Source: Adineta vaga
Taxonomy: Eukaryota; Rotifera
DNA: 64,000 bases
Direction: 5' to 3'
Assembly (NCBI GenBank): GCA_021613535.1
Contig: CP075493.1
Span: forward strand, 5,704,001-5,768,000
The first letter of the stretch is position 1; every line of letters starts with the position of its first letter. Under the pieces are notes generated by a model. The model worked only from the letters and a program-made list of their open reading frames with translations. It had not been told where the DNA came from and made no database searches. Positions 25,073 to 39,755 of this stretch are shown here, piece by piece. A program made the translations under genes and the position numbers.

Positions 25073-26942
25073 ATGGCTGATGAGATATTTGATCAAGCAG
25101 GTATTGATTGATTCCTTTTTCTTTTAGAAATTGTCTACACATATTTACCTTGTATTTTTATTAGATCTTAATAAAGATCAGCGACTTGATTTGAATGAAT
25201 TTCGCAATCTTATTAGTCAAAATCTTGGACCTGGTGCATCGATTTATACGGGTAACATAAATGATGATGGGCAGTATGCAGGAAGGTACTATGATTCTTC
25301 TTCATCAGGAGGATATTTAGATGGAAATAATAGTGCTGGAGGATATAATAATGTTACTGAAGGGTATAGCGGTGTTGCCGATGGTTACAATGGTGTTAGT
25401 GATTTAGGAGGAGGAACCCTGAATGGTGTTGGTAATCATGATGCTAATACAAGTTTTAATTCTTTTGATCAAACATCTTTTGCCTCATCGGTGGGTGGCG
25501 GTGGTGGTAGTGGTAGTATTGTTGGCGGTGCTAATGGTGTTAATGGAGGACTGACATTCGATGCTGAAGGCAATTCAGTTGCTGATAGAACAGTTGGAAC
25601 GGCAGGAGATGTTTCAACATCTTCATTTGATGGAGGCAATAGTCAACAACAAATTCAACAATATGCTACTAATGCACAAGGTCTTTATCAAGATCCTAAT
25701 CCACAAATTATCCGACGTCCAGCACAAGGTGAACAAATAACTTATACTCAAAACATCAAAATTCGATTTCTTCAACCGCCAGCTATCCCACCACCAGGCG
25801 TAAAAGCTTTTTATTTTGTAAATCCTTATATACATATTATTCATATTTAGCCACTGATCATCAAAGAAGTGCGACCACCACAACCACCACCACCACCACC
25901 TCTTGTTGTTCGTCAAAGAGCTCCACCTCGTCCAACCCCACCTCCACTTATTTTACGTGAAAAACCTCCCGCAATACCAGCCGCAACAGGAGCTCAAACC
26001 GGTAAGATCGTGCACATTATATATATATATCAATTTAATTTCTTTCTTCTAGTTATTCGAAAACTTCCTCCTCTTCCTCTTCCACCACGATCAGTCATTA
26101 TCGAACGTTTACCACCAACTCCACCTAAACCACGTATGATCTTTTATTTTTATACTAGCTTTATTTTTCAATTTATCGATCTTTTATTTAACAGGAGATA
26201 TCATCATTGAACGTTGGATTCCATACAATGTCTTAGCAAATCGAAAAACAATTGTTCAACGTGCTGAAGAACCAAAACCCTATCCAAAACCACGTAATGT
26301 TATTATTCAATATGAAGCTCCACAAGTTCGTATTGTTCGACAATTTCAACGTCTGGGTGTTACACCAGAAAATCCACAAGAATATGTTCAACGTTACGGT
26401 ACATCATTATATGATTCACAAACATTAGTACAACAAGCTCGTGCTGCTGGTGTTATTGAGGATATTGTAAGAAATAAACATCTTATAGTCTGATTTATAG
26501 GATTTAATTTTAGTCACCACCAACCAATCTAAGTGGAGCTGGAGGAACATCAACATCATCGTTTAGCAATGAATACGGCAATGTTACACCAGGAGTTGAT
26601 AGTAATGGAATTGGTTCACCAGCATCATTTGATTCTTCAGGTTATGGTGGTCAACAAGGAAGTGCAGAATTTTCAGGTTTTGAAACAGGTCAAAATGGAA
26701 CTGTCGGAGGTTTTAATTCGGCATATGAATCAGGCACGTTTTCATCTCAAGGTGGTAATGGCAGTGGTACAATTCATGGTGATGCAAATGCATCAGGTTA
26801 TCAAAGTTACAGTGGCTCAACTGGTAGTAATATTGATATAGCAAATGCTGCGTTTAACGCTGCTGATCTCAATAAAGATGGTTTAATTGATCCAAATGAA
26901 TTTCGTCAATTTCTTGGTTCACAGCTTCAGTATGTAGATTAA
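25073..26942 (+). CDS. EF-hand / proline-rich protein, copy A
   Basis: Six exons: 25073-25100, 25165-25799, 25851-26001, 26053-26133, 26195-26466, 26514-26942; 531 aa. An EF-hand loop starts in exon 1/2 (DLNKDQRLDLNEF) and another ends the protein (DLNKDGLIDPNEF). Between them are a Gly/Ser/Asn-rich stretch, a proline-rich section (RPPQPPPPPP, RLPPTPPKP), and a charged core IIIERWIPYN ... RNVIIQYEAPQVRIVRQFQRLG ... YVQRYGTSLYD. The ERWxPY and valine/proline style recalls alveolin-type and other membrane-skeleton proteins, but I do not recognise the family. No signal peptide or TM. An acceptor-like TTACCAG lies 22 nt before the ATG. A convergent paralogue (copy B) follows, with exons of 151, 81 and 272 nt of exactly the same length. 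Confidence 0.85.
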
Positions 26943-27532
26943 TTGATATCTATATATAAGCTTTTTTCTTCTCATCTTCGAACATACCTATCTAAATCAT
27001 GTGTTCTTCTTTTAGATAAATAACTTTTTTCTCTTGATAGAAGTATCAACTGATTTGATTAGTTCACAAACAGAGAGAAAAAAACCGCATTTCCATACTC
27101 CAAAAACCTCTTGTTAGAAGAACAAGGACAATAATTTTCTTTTTTTTTTCATATGTTACACATTCGTTCTGCTTCGCTCTTCTATTCGCCTTGATTATAT
27201 CTTTTACATTAATTTTTTTCATTTCTTTTGCTTTATATTACATTTGCAAATGTATAGATATAAATTACATCAACTCTTGTTTCACTTTTTTTTTGCTTTC
27301 CTTTGCTTCAATAAAGAAAAAACGAAAGAAAGAGTATATGAATTACAATGTACCTTTAATTACGGAAAAACTAATTGTATTTATATTATTCTAGCTATAG
27401 ATACAGTCACGTGATTATCCATAAAATTAAAGAGAAAAGAAGAAAAAATGAGCTAAAAAATGCATTGTGTCTATAAATATAATTGAAAATAAGAAGGTTT
27501 GATTTATTTTCTTCCTTTCATATCATTGTCGT
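26943..27532. other. Spacer between the convergent EF-hand/Pro-rich paralogues
   Basis: AT-rich, 590 nt; 3' UTRs of both genes. No ORF with features. It is the centre of a large, diverged inverted duplication. Confidence 0.6.
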
Positions 27533-29182
27533 CTAAAATCCAGCATTACGAAATTCTGCTTGTGATAGAACACCATCATTGTTTGTATCAACAGCGGAGA
27601 ATAATGCATCAGTAGCATTGAGAAATCCACCACTTGTTGATGATCTATATGCTGATGATTCATATAATGAAGAGCCAATATCACCAGCGCCAGAAAACGA
27701 TGATGAATTGTAGTATGAAGAACGACCAACGCCATTTGCACCACCAATTGTACCTACATCGATACTACCACGATTGCTATTGTCGAAATTGATTATACCT
27801 GTTGTTGATGCTGCATAGTCAGATGATCTTGAAACAGCTGAATGGGATACATCTGGTGGAGACTAAATAGATTTCTTTGTCTTGATAAAGATGTTACACA
27901 GTATTGATTACTTACAATATCTTCAACAACGCCAGCAGCACGAGCTTGTTGTAATAATGTTTGAGTATCGAAGAGAGTTGCTCCATATCTTTGAATATAT
28001 TCTTGTGGATTCTCTGGTGTAACACCAAGACGTTGAAATTGTCGAAGAACACGAACTTGTGGAGCTTCATATTGAATAATCATATTACGTGGTTTTGGAT
28101 AGACAATAGCTGCTTCAGCACGTTGGACAACTGTCTTTCTTTCAGCTTGTGGTCCATATGGTACCCAACGTTCAATAATAATATCACCTAATGATAATTC
28201 ATATCATTTTAGATGTTATGCGAAAAGCAATGAGTAAAAAAACGTACGAGGTTTTGGTGGAGCTGGTGGTAAACGTTCAATAACAACGGACCGTGGTGGA
28301 ACTGCAAGTGCTGCCAAATTTCGTACAACTACAAGCAACAAGTTGAAATTAGAAAGACGGAAAACGAACTATTTTTTTTCCATTATTTTTTACTTGTTTG
28401 AGATGCAACAGATGCTGGTGCTGGTGGTGGTCGTTCACGTAGAATAAGTGGTGGTTGTGCAGGTAAAGGTGGAGCTTGTTGTCGGACACGAAGCGGAGGT
28501 GGTGGAGGTGGTTGAGGTGGTCGTACTTCTTTGATAATCAATGGCTAAAACGAAAAATAGAATATACAGAATGATTGAATTCAATATACACATGAAAAAA
28601 ATGATCTTACGCCTGGTGGTGGTACAGGTGGTGGTTGAAGAAATCGAACTCTGATGTTTTGTGTAAGAGTTACAGGTCCATTTGGAGCTGGACGGCGTAC
28701 AATTTGTGGATTGGAATCTTTAAAATTACCTTGAGCATCTGTTTCATACTGCTGTTGAACAATAGATGAGCGCGATTCCGATGAAAAAGTAGTCGAAGCT
28801 GCATCCGTACTTGATAATCCTGCTGTTCCAACTACATTGAGATTTGCTGCGTCACCGTTGACACTTCCAGCCGATGAATTAAATGATGATGATTCATATG
28901 TAGTTGCTCCATAACCTGGACCATTATAACCAAGATCAACTCCAAAACCACCAACAACACCATTGGTACCATTTGTCGATGTTTCATACACTGATGATCG
29001 ATATGCTGTAGTCCATAAGCACCACTAGTATCAATATTGCTATAGTCTGTACTATATGGATAATTCGATGTACTAGCACCACTAATAGAATTTCGTACTA
29101 AAAAATCTTTAAATTCATCTCGAGACACTGAACCATCGTGGTTTGCATCTACTTGATTGAAAACTGCATCAGCACTAGCCAT
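27533..29182 (-). CDS. EF-hand / proline-rich protein, copy B, with frame break
   Basis: Minus strand, five exons: 28611-29182, 28394-28544, 28248-28328, 27916-28187, 27533-27862. The order is as in copy A: N-terminal EF-hand (DANHDGSVSRDEF), Gly/Ser/Thr-rich part, VRPPQPPPPPP, RLPPAPPKP, core IIIERWVPYG ... MIIQYEAPQVRVLRQFQRLG ... YIQRYGATLFD, and a C-terminal EF-hand (DTNNDGVLSQAEF). Copy A's first intron is absent. The N-terminal reading frame (through SGAYG) and the frame of the rest (from AYRSSVYETS) do not match: a net one-base loss or two-base gain is needed within about 29001-29021, and no intron fits there. Everything else is open and spliced cleanly, so this may be a recent mutation, an assembly error, or translation from a later start. 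Confidence 0.75.
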
Positions 29183-29950
29183 TTGAAAACTTTATTATAC
29201 AAAAAAAGTCACTAAAGAAAACGATGTTTGCAGTGTAGAAGAAAGATTGATCTGCATGCATTTATATATCTTCATGCTGAGTGGAAGTCATTCAACCAAG
29301 TCGATCTCAATTTGACTCTTTTAAACACATTTACTTTTATTCATTATATACTTTATTCTGAGGAAATCGATCCCGACCTTGTTCTCGCTTTTTTTTGCCT
29401 CGTGCAAAAGAATCGTCTTCATTTATTTCAAAACTAATTTCTCTTTTAATGTACATGTATATCTTATCAATGTACCTTTCGTTGGTAATTATTATTTATA
29501 GAAGATGTCCATTTAAAAAACAGACACGAGATGATTTCTTTTGCGAGTGAGACTATATTCATAAATACATTAATAATATACAATGATAAATTGTCTAATG
29601 GAGATAATGTTCATAGATTGCAGAAATGGATAATAATCTTTCATAAAATACAGTTTATTTGCAATAAATTTCTTTTCTTAAATTTCAAGTCATTAAGATT
29701 TTAAGCGACGTCTTATACGATTGGAAGAATGTACACCAATAGAAAAAAAACAAATCCATGTCGATGGACAAAACAAATCATTTACAACAACTTACTTACA
29801 AGAAGAGACAGGACTGAACCTATTTGTTTTCTACCGATTTTATTTAATTATCAAAGATAGAACATTAATGATAGTAATAATATTTACTTAAATAGATTAA
29901 TTTGATTTTAGATTCTTAAGCAAAACCAATATTTTATTTGATCAACAGCT
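29183..29950. other. Intergenic
   Basis: Upstream of copy B (minus) and OST4 (plus). No gene. A TTTTAG acceptor-like site ends at 29911, within the OST4 leader. Confidence 0.5.
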
Positions 29951-30070
29951 ATGATTACTGATGTGCAATTGGCAATTATTGCTAATATTCTCAATGTTTT
30001 GGTATTTTTATTGATTATTCTTTATCATTACATCAATTCATCAAATATCAAAGCAAAAAAACAAAGTTAA
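29951..30070 (+). CDS. OST4: Oligosaccharyltransferase subunit OST4
   Basis: A 39-aa ORF, intronless. It begins [20 protein letters not shown] and continues with a single hydrophobic helix, then LYHYINSS and a short basic tail; this matches animal OST4 ([15 protein letters not shown]...LYHYV) almost throughout. OST4 is a tiny single-pass ER membrane subunit that stabilises STT3-containing oligosaccharyltransferase for N-glycosylation. Acceptor-like AGs end at 29911 (TTTTAG) and 29948 (CAACAG, 2 nt before the ATG). AATAAA follows at about 30237-30242. The convergent gene on the minus strand ends at 30286. Confidence 0.93.
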   Translation: MITDVQLAIIANILNVLVFLLIILYHYINSSNIKAKKQS

Positions 30071-30285
30071 TCGTAGGTTTCTGGCTTTTTTTTCTCTACA
30101 AGAAAACAAATGACTCATTTTTTTTTCAAAAATAGATTTGTCATTACCATTCCGTCTTATTCAATATGAATGAACTATTGATTCTTAGGTTTTGTTTCGT
30201 TTGTTTATTCTTCTGTTCTTAATATACAACAACATAAATAAAAACTTCGATAAAGATTAATCATTTCTATGCGAGCATTTTATTA

Positions 30286-31092
30286 CTAAAAACATAAACA
30301 ATAGAAAATCACCGAGAAAGAAAATAAAACACCGGTATGATACATGATCGATGCAGAAGATGTTGTTGTCACTGTTAATATACTTGTATTCATTTTTGTA
30401 ATATTATAAAGTACAGTATAAGTAAAACTAGTATTCACAATATATGTTGTTCTCGATTGTAGACCGATAAAACGATAAGATCGAGTTGTATATGTATCAT
30501 TTTGTACTACACTCAATGGTGTACCCGTTTGATTGTTATTAATCAATTGTGATATAAATGAGACTGGTGAATAAGGTAAATCATTTGGCCAAAGAAATGA
30601 GATTAGAAATGATGTTGAAGAGATATCAATCGATAAAATAAGAACAGATGATGGTCCTGGACACGATTTATTCGAACGTAAACATGTCCGTGTTAGAAGA
30701 CAATTATTTGTAATCGCAATATGTTGACTAACATTCGTTATAGTTGAATTTGATGAAAAACAAACATAGTAATAAGCATTAACTAATTCAAAATTTTTTG
30801 TTAAACTTGTTATTGTTTTATTTGTTGTTGCAAATGTATAATTCGTCCATGGATATATTCGATTATAATTATAATAATATTCATGAAAAATAATCGAAAT
30901 TCGTATAAGATCAGATCGGTCAATTGAAGAATCGGCAAATTGCCAATTTACATTCAATGCTGTTGAATTTATTGGAATAATAGATGTTAGTTTTGGTTCA
31001 GTTATATAGGGGTCTACTTGGCACGAAACGATTGAAAGAAATAAAATATGTAAAGAATACCAAGAATTTATCATGAAAATCATTCGCATCAT
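30286..31092 (-). CDS. Secreted N-glycosylated protein, probably GPI-anchored, FN3-like
   Basis: Single exon, 268 aa. The N terminus has a signal peptide (hydrophobic SLHILFLSIVSCQ after a basic/polar start; two in-frame ATGs precede it). The body is rich in N-x-S/T sequons (more than ten, e.g. NST, NYT, NKT, NVS, NQT, NDT) and in beta-strand-like segments such as SIIPINSTALNVNWQF and LQSRTTYIVNTSFTYTV, which look like two diverged fibronectin III modules. The C terminus is a small-residue stretch (SSASIM) followed by about 17 hydrophobic residues ending at the stop, as in GPI-attachment signals. No close family was recognised. Being intronless makes it unlike most neighbours. Confidence 0.7.
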   Translation of the reverse strand: MMRMIFMINSWYSLHILFLSIVSCQVDPYITEPKLTSIIPINSTALNVNWQFADSSIDRSDLIRISIIFHEYYYNYNRIYPWTNYTFATTNKTITSLTKNFELVNAYYYVCFSSNSTITNVSQHIAITNNCLLTRTCLRSNKSCPGPSSVLILSIDISSTSFLISFLWPNDLPYSPVSFISQLINNNQTGTPLSVVQNDTYTTRSYRFIGLQSRTTYIVNTSFTYTVLYNITKMNTSILTVTTTSSASIMYHTGVLFSFSVIFYCLCF

Positions 31093-32121
31093 TGCACATA
31101 TCTATAGGTAATCAATTGAATTTATATGTAACAGATGGTCTTTTGATTTCTCAATTTGGAATAGATATTAGAAAATTATACAAGATTCAATCGTCGAGTT
31201 GTATACTGAAATTCTACCGTGCGATTAACAATAACAGTTTGTCATGGAAATGATTGAAATGAATTTGAATAATACTTCATTGATCTTGTTTTTTGGTTGT
31301 CAAGAATTCAGTGATTTTTTTGTACGAGACGTGATTTTAATGTCTACGCTATTTCACACAGTGAGTAATGTGCAATAAAACGAACGAGTAGGAATATAGC
31401 AGCGAAAGAGAGAGACGAAATCATATTTTTATGGTAGAATCAACAACGGCTGTTACTCTCGATTCTCTTTATGATTTCATATGGTAAAAATAGGAACCGA
31501 ATTTCTTTTTTTTTTGAAAAATATATTAAATTACAAGGTCAGATATACTTTCTACGAACATGAGTTTTTTTTATTTTCGATTGATTAAATATAAACTTTC
31601 CCTCATTTTTTAATAAACAAAAAATAAAACTTATTCAAATAACTTTGATAGTTGTGAAGACATTATAGATAAAAGTCACATCTACTTAACAATATATAAA
31701 GAATTATAAGAAATCTATTGATGCTCTCATTAGCTAATATTTCTTGTCAATCTATGAACTGCATAATATCATAAGCTTGATTCTTTTGTATTAGAGTAAA
31801 TTACAATACTCAAAATGAACAGACCATATGTTATACTTCCTCAATAAAGTCCACAGATGTCACTCGTTTGACTTTAAACTAGAAGGATAATCGTTCAGTA
31901 TTCAGTTCACTTCAGATCCAATTTCTTCTTTTTCTTCTCTTTCGGTACATGCTTGAAGCAATGTTTGTTTATGTATTGAATACACTATACAGACTACCCT
32001 AGACACACATACATATATTCAAAAGTTCTTTTTCTCTTTCGTTACATTAATCTTTTCTTCCTTGCGGTTCGTTATACGATAAGAAGTTCAATATTTCTTT
32101 CATTACAGATAATCATACAAT
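31093..32121. other. Divergent intergenic region upstream of Homer
   Basis: No coding region. Poly-T and AT-rich DNA; an acceptor-like TTCATTACAG ends at 32108, 13 nt before the upstream Homer ATG. Confidence 0.5.
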
Positions 32122-33865
32122 ATGCATCTCGATACAAATATGGGGTAAGTATGAAAGACATAATAAATCTTTCGATTTAAATGACTATCTTTCATCTTAG
32201 TGTACAAGCTCCTCTCTATACATGTAAAGCATTTATATTTCAAGTTGATCCCGAAACACGAAAATCTTGGAATCAATTATCGACGGGTGTAGGTAAGGAA
32301 TTTAATTGTTTCATTGAATTTATTTGAGTATTTGTTTGTCTCTTTTGAACAATAGTTAATGTTCAGATATTTTATGATTCAGTGAAAAATGTCTATCGAA
32401 TTATATCAGTTGATGGTTCAAAAATACTTATTAATACTGTTATAACGAATCGAATGAATTTTACTAAGACATCACAGAAATTTTGTCAATGGGTTGATTC
32501 CAAAGCAAATCAAGTGTATGGTTTAGGATTTGCGAATGAATTTGAATTAACACGAGTAATTTACTTTGTCACAGATCTCTTTCTTTTTCTATTCTCTTCG
32601 TTCATTTTAGTTTATCAGTAAATTTATGACTATTAAACAAGCAACAAAGAATAATTTGCGAAGTAATAGTCTTGATGTTCGACGTATATCTCGAGTAAGA
32701 TTGTTCTCTCTGATTGCTGTTAATAATAAAAGTTTGATTTCATTTCAGTCGGAAACCGATTGGTCAATTAAATCCACAGGATCAGATCGATGCTTACAGT
32801 TAAAACAAGAAAATATTCATTTAAAATTAGCACTTGTTCAAAGGTAAAGATTGATATTCATATTCTATAAAAGAACTAATTACATTTTTCAGTTCGAATA
32901 ATGCAAAAATTTGGCAAGAAGAATTAGACATTTTACGTAATAATAATGCAAAATTAACCACAGCATTACAAGAGAGTCATGCCAATGTTGAAGAATGGAA
33001 AAAACAATTACAATTTTATCGAGATGAATGTTCACGTTTACGACAAATGGTAAAATAATAAGATCGAAAAAGAATTGCACTTTCGAATATCGCTTAAGAG
33101 TGTACTATAGTCTTAATATCAGTCCTTCTATGTTAAAGATATAACTTGACTTAGTTATTATTATTGTTAAAATTGACATACGTAATAGATGTCAATCTTC
33201 TCTTCATATTATTGAGTATTCATACTTAAGTAGAATGTGATGGTATAAGAGAAATCATCAAATGATTTTTTAACAAAAGAATAAATCATCATATAGTTTT
33301 CGCATGATACAAAACGTCGCTTTTTATTTATGATATTTTAGCTTTGTAATCATCATTCACCTGACCATGAACAAAGCAATGACATGAAGGAATTAAAAAC
33401 TCGACTCGATGATAAAGATTTTCATAAGAAACAACAAGAACAAGTATTTCTTTCTGGCGAAAGTTTTCTTCCTTTGAAAATTTGATTGAATTTTTTTCTA
33501 GAAAATCTTTCAACTTGAAAATCAAATTCAACGATATTCAAGTCAAATTAGTTTGTTAAAAGATCGTTTATCGGTATGTTTAAAAAAAATCGTTTGTTTC
33601 CTTTTTTTTTCTCAAGAAATATTTTTTGTAGAAAAGTGAAACAATGAATCAAGATCTACGTATGGAATTGCATCAACGAACGCCACCCAATTCTCATTCA
33701 AGTCGTCCATCTTCTCGTTCACCACCTCGAAATCTTCAACAATTATTACGTCTTCGTGATTTATTTGAAACGAAAACAAATGATCTCAATCAAACACTTT
33801 CAATTCGAAGTCAAGATTTACAACGATTATGCACACAAATTACTCAAGTAATCACTGAATTTTAA
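32122..33865 (+). CDS. HOMER: Homer scaffold protein
   Basis: Nine exons: 32122-32144, 32201-32292, 32356-32555, 32611-32694, 32749-32843, 32893-33049, 33342-33443, 33502-33573, 33632-33865; 352 aa. The EVH1 domain covers roughly the first 115 residues: [70 protein letters not shown]. The rest is coiled coil with Leu-rich heptads ([19 protein letters not shown] near the end), as in full-length Homers that tetramerise and link metabotropic glutamate, IP3 and ryanodine receptors to Shank. Two starts are possible: 32122 (MHLDTNMGV) or 32140 (MGV), the latter matching vertebrate starts better. The 292-nt intron after 33049 begins in frame with a stop, which could yield a short form. Confidence 0.93.
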
Positions 33866-34087
33866 TTCGTTCAATGGAATTCATACTAAAAAAAAACCAT
33901 TATTGACAAAGCAATTGTATTTCATTAGAATCGAGAATGATTTTGTTATAAAATATTAGTATTTGTATATATATATATCTTTCTATTCGTTTCATCGTAG
34001 ATGAACATGTATATTGAATAAATTATTGATAATTGAAAGAAAAAACTTCATTTATTTTTTTCTCTTGAGAAAAAAATTCATAGGATA

Positions 34088-35002
34088 TTATTTTTTTGCT
34101 TTTAATCGTTTATTTCTTGTTATCATCATTTGAAAAAATCCTTCGGGCCAAAATCTTCTTAACCAAATTGCTAATTTTTGTTGAAATGGTGCAATTATAA
34201 CATCATTTTCACGATATTCAATTGCTTTTATAATCCTTTCTGCAACATAATCAGCTTCATAAGCTGATGATCGATTATCTTCAACATAATCTTCATTCGT
34301 AGTCAGACGATTCGATGCTTGTTGACCAAGTTCAGTTCGTATATACGATGGACTTACTACACATATATTAATATTCTTTTCGGAATGTTGTTCACGAAGT
34401 TCCATTCTTAACGAATCACTAAATGCTTGTACTGCATGTTTTGATGCTGAATATGAACTTCGATCGGGCACAGCAATAAGACCTTGTAAACTTGATATAT
34501 TCACAATAGTTGTATTCTCTTGTTTTCGTTCAATAATTTTCGCTAGAATTAATTTTGTTAATGTTACTAATGCAAGATAATTTAAACGAAAGATATCATT
34601 AACAAGATCAATTGATGTATCAAGTACAGATGAACGTTGACTTATACCAGCATTATTAATCAAACAATCAATAGATTCTTGTTGAAGAATGTTTGTTAAT
34701 GATTGTGAAGATGCTATTTGATCAAATTGTGATAGATCTATTTGAATAAGTTTCGGTTTAGGATATGTTGGATGTAATTCCATTAATTCTTGACTAAGTC
34801 TTTCAAGACGATCATGACGTCTTGCGAGAAGAATTAATTGACATTGCTTTTTGAAAAAACATCGTGCTAGAGCTTCACCAAGACCTGATGAAGCACCAGT
34901 AATTAAAACTGTTTTTCCTCGAATAAGAATTCGTTTACGTAGTAAATATCGAAGAAATAAAAATGAACAATAACCGAGAGAAACAGCAATGAGCCACTTC
35001 AT
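34088..35002 (-). CDS. Short-chain dehydrogenase/reductase, DHRS7B-like
   Basis: Single exon, 304 aa. An N-terminal membrane anchor (WLIAVSLGYCSFLFLRYLL) is followed by an SDR domain: VLITGASSGLGEALAR (cofactor TGxxxGxG), IDLSQF, CLINNAGISQ (NNAG), NISSLQGL with the catalytic Ser, and YSASKHAVQAF (YxxxK). The C-terminal region PEGFFQMMI is as in DHRS7B/DHRS7-type enzymes, which sit on ER or peroxisomal membranes and use NADP(H); DHRS7B acts as acyl/alkyl-DHAP reductase in ether-lipid synthesis. All catalytic residues are present. Lack of introns contrasts with its neighbours. Assignment to DHRS7B rather than another classical SDR is by overall pattern only. Confidence 0.88.
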   Translation of the reverse strand: MKWLIAVSLGYCSFLFLRYLLRKRILIRGKTVLITGASSGLGEALARCFFKKQCQLILLARRHDRLERLSQELMELHPTYPKPKLIQIDLSQFDQIASSQSLTNILQQESIDCLINNAGISQRSSVLDTSIDLVNDIFRLNYLALVTLTKLILAKIIERKQENTTIVNISSLQGLIAVPDRSSYSASKHAVQAFSDSLRMELREQHSEKNINICVVSPSYIRTELGQQASNRLTTNEDYVEDNRSSAYEADYVAERIIKAIEYRENDVIIAPFQQKLAIWLRRFWPEGFFQMMITRNKRLKAKK

Positions 35003-35092
35003 CTGGAATAAAGAAGTTTTTATTAGTATAAAAAATTCACTATTAGATAAACAGAAGAAAAAAAAAGGCGAGAAACGAGATTTTTATTTTGT

Positions 35093-38595
<3,503 letters not shown>

Positions 38596-39755
38596 ATCGA
38601 TGACTTTATCTGACTAAAAATGGATAATCTGAAAAAAGCCAAATCCAAATTGAATATATTTGATAAGAAATGACGTAAATGATTCATGTTCTTTTAGTAG
38701 TTAGTTTAATTTATTACTTAACACAGATTAGCTCTTGAGCAAAGTTTAAACATAATTTCTTAAAAGTTAATAAACTACATTAGTTTTTATCTTTACTTAT
38801 TAATATTGTAATTTACTTTTCTATAGTAATATTTAGTTCTTATTTCGATTGTTTTGAAATCTATTCATTGAAAGAAACTAATAAATATTAGTACAAAAGC
38901 AAAGATTAATTACGTCTTTTGTTTTCGAAACAGTTGTAAGATGACAATCATGAATTATATTCATCAAATCTCTTGAGAAATTGATTTTCTCTATATGTAA
39001 AATAGAGCATATTTATTAGTCTTGTAGAAAATATGTCTATATCAATCATAAGTATTTTTCATATACTTTGTATGTAATGCACCAAATTCTTATGGTTATT
39101 ACGATTAATATCGTTTGTTTTTCCTAATAGAAGGGAATATGTCAAGAGAGTTTTTTGCGCAGTTCAATTGAATATAAAAATATACAGGAAGGTTAGCTAG
39201 TTAAACTTGAGATGAATCGTTCCATTTAAAAAGAGATTTTGTGTTACCGAAGAAAATTATGTCGGATTTTTGTTTTTCTAAAAATAAGGTTAGCGTAGGT
39301 AGATACTAAAAAGCAAATGATCAATTCAAGTTCAAGAAAAAATAAATAATCTCTAGTGGTTTAGTTTCTCTTTTCTTTCTTATCATAAACAATTTAAATA
39401 GATAATTAAAGATGATTCAAAATAACATGCGTATTTCTTAATTAAAGAAAAAAGAGATACAATAGTAAGCAATGCTTAAGAATAGACATCTTAAGCATGC
39501 ATAAAAACTTCTTTGAAGAAAAATTAAAAGAAAGATCTACTTTTTTTTTCTTCTTTTTCTCCCTTCTTTTCTCATACTCTCTCATCTATGATGTGCACTA
39601 TTTGAAGAGCAATTTTAGATTCCTATCCATTCATTCTCATTTTTTTTTCATTCTCATTCCGTACGCGCATCGATAAGCAAAACATTATCCAACTTTCTTT
39701 TATTAAAACAAAAGCCAATTGTCTTATAATCAACGTCGATACTTCAATTCAAATT
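38596..39755. other. Divergent intergenic region, malic enzyme to NPF
   Basis: 1.16 kb, AT-rich. CT-rich tracts near 39540-39590. No coding region recognised. Should hold both promoters. Confidence 0.5.
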
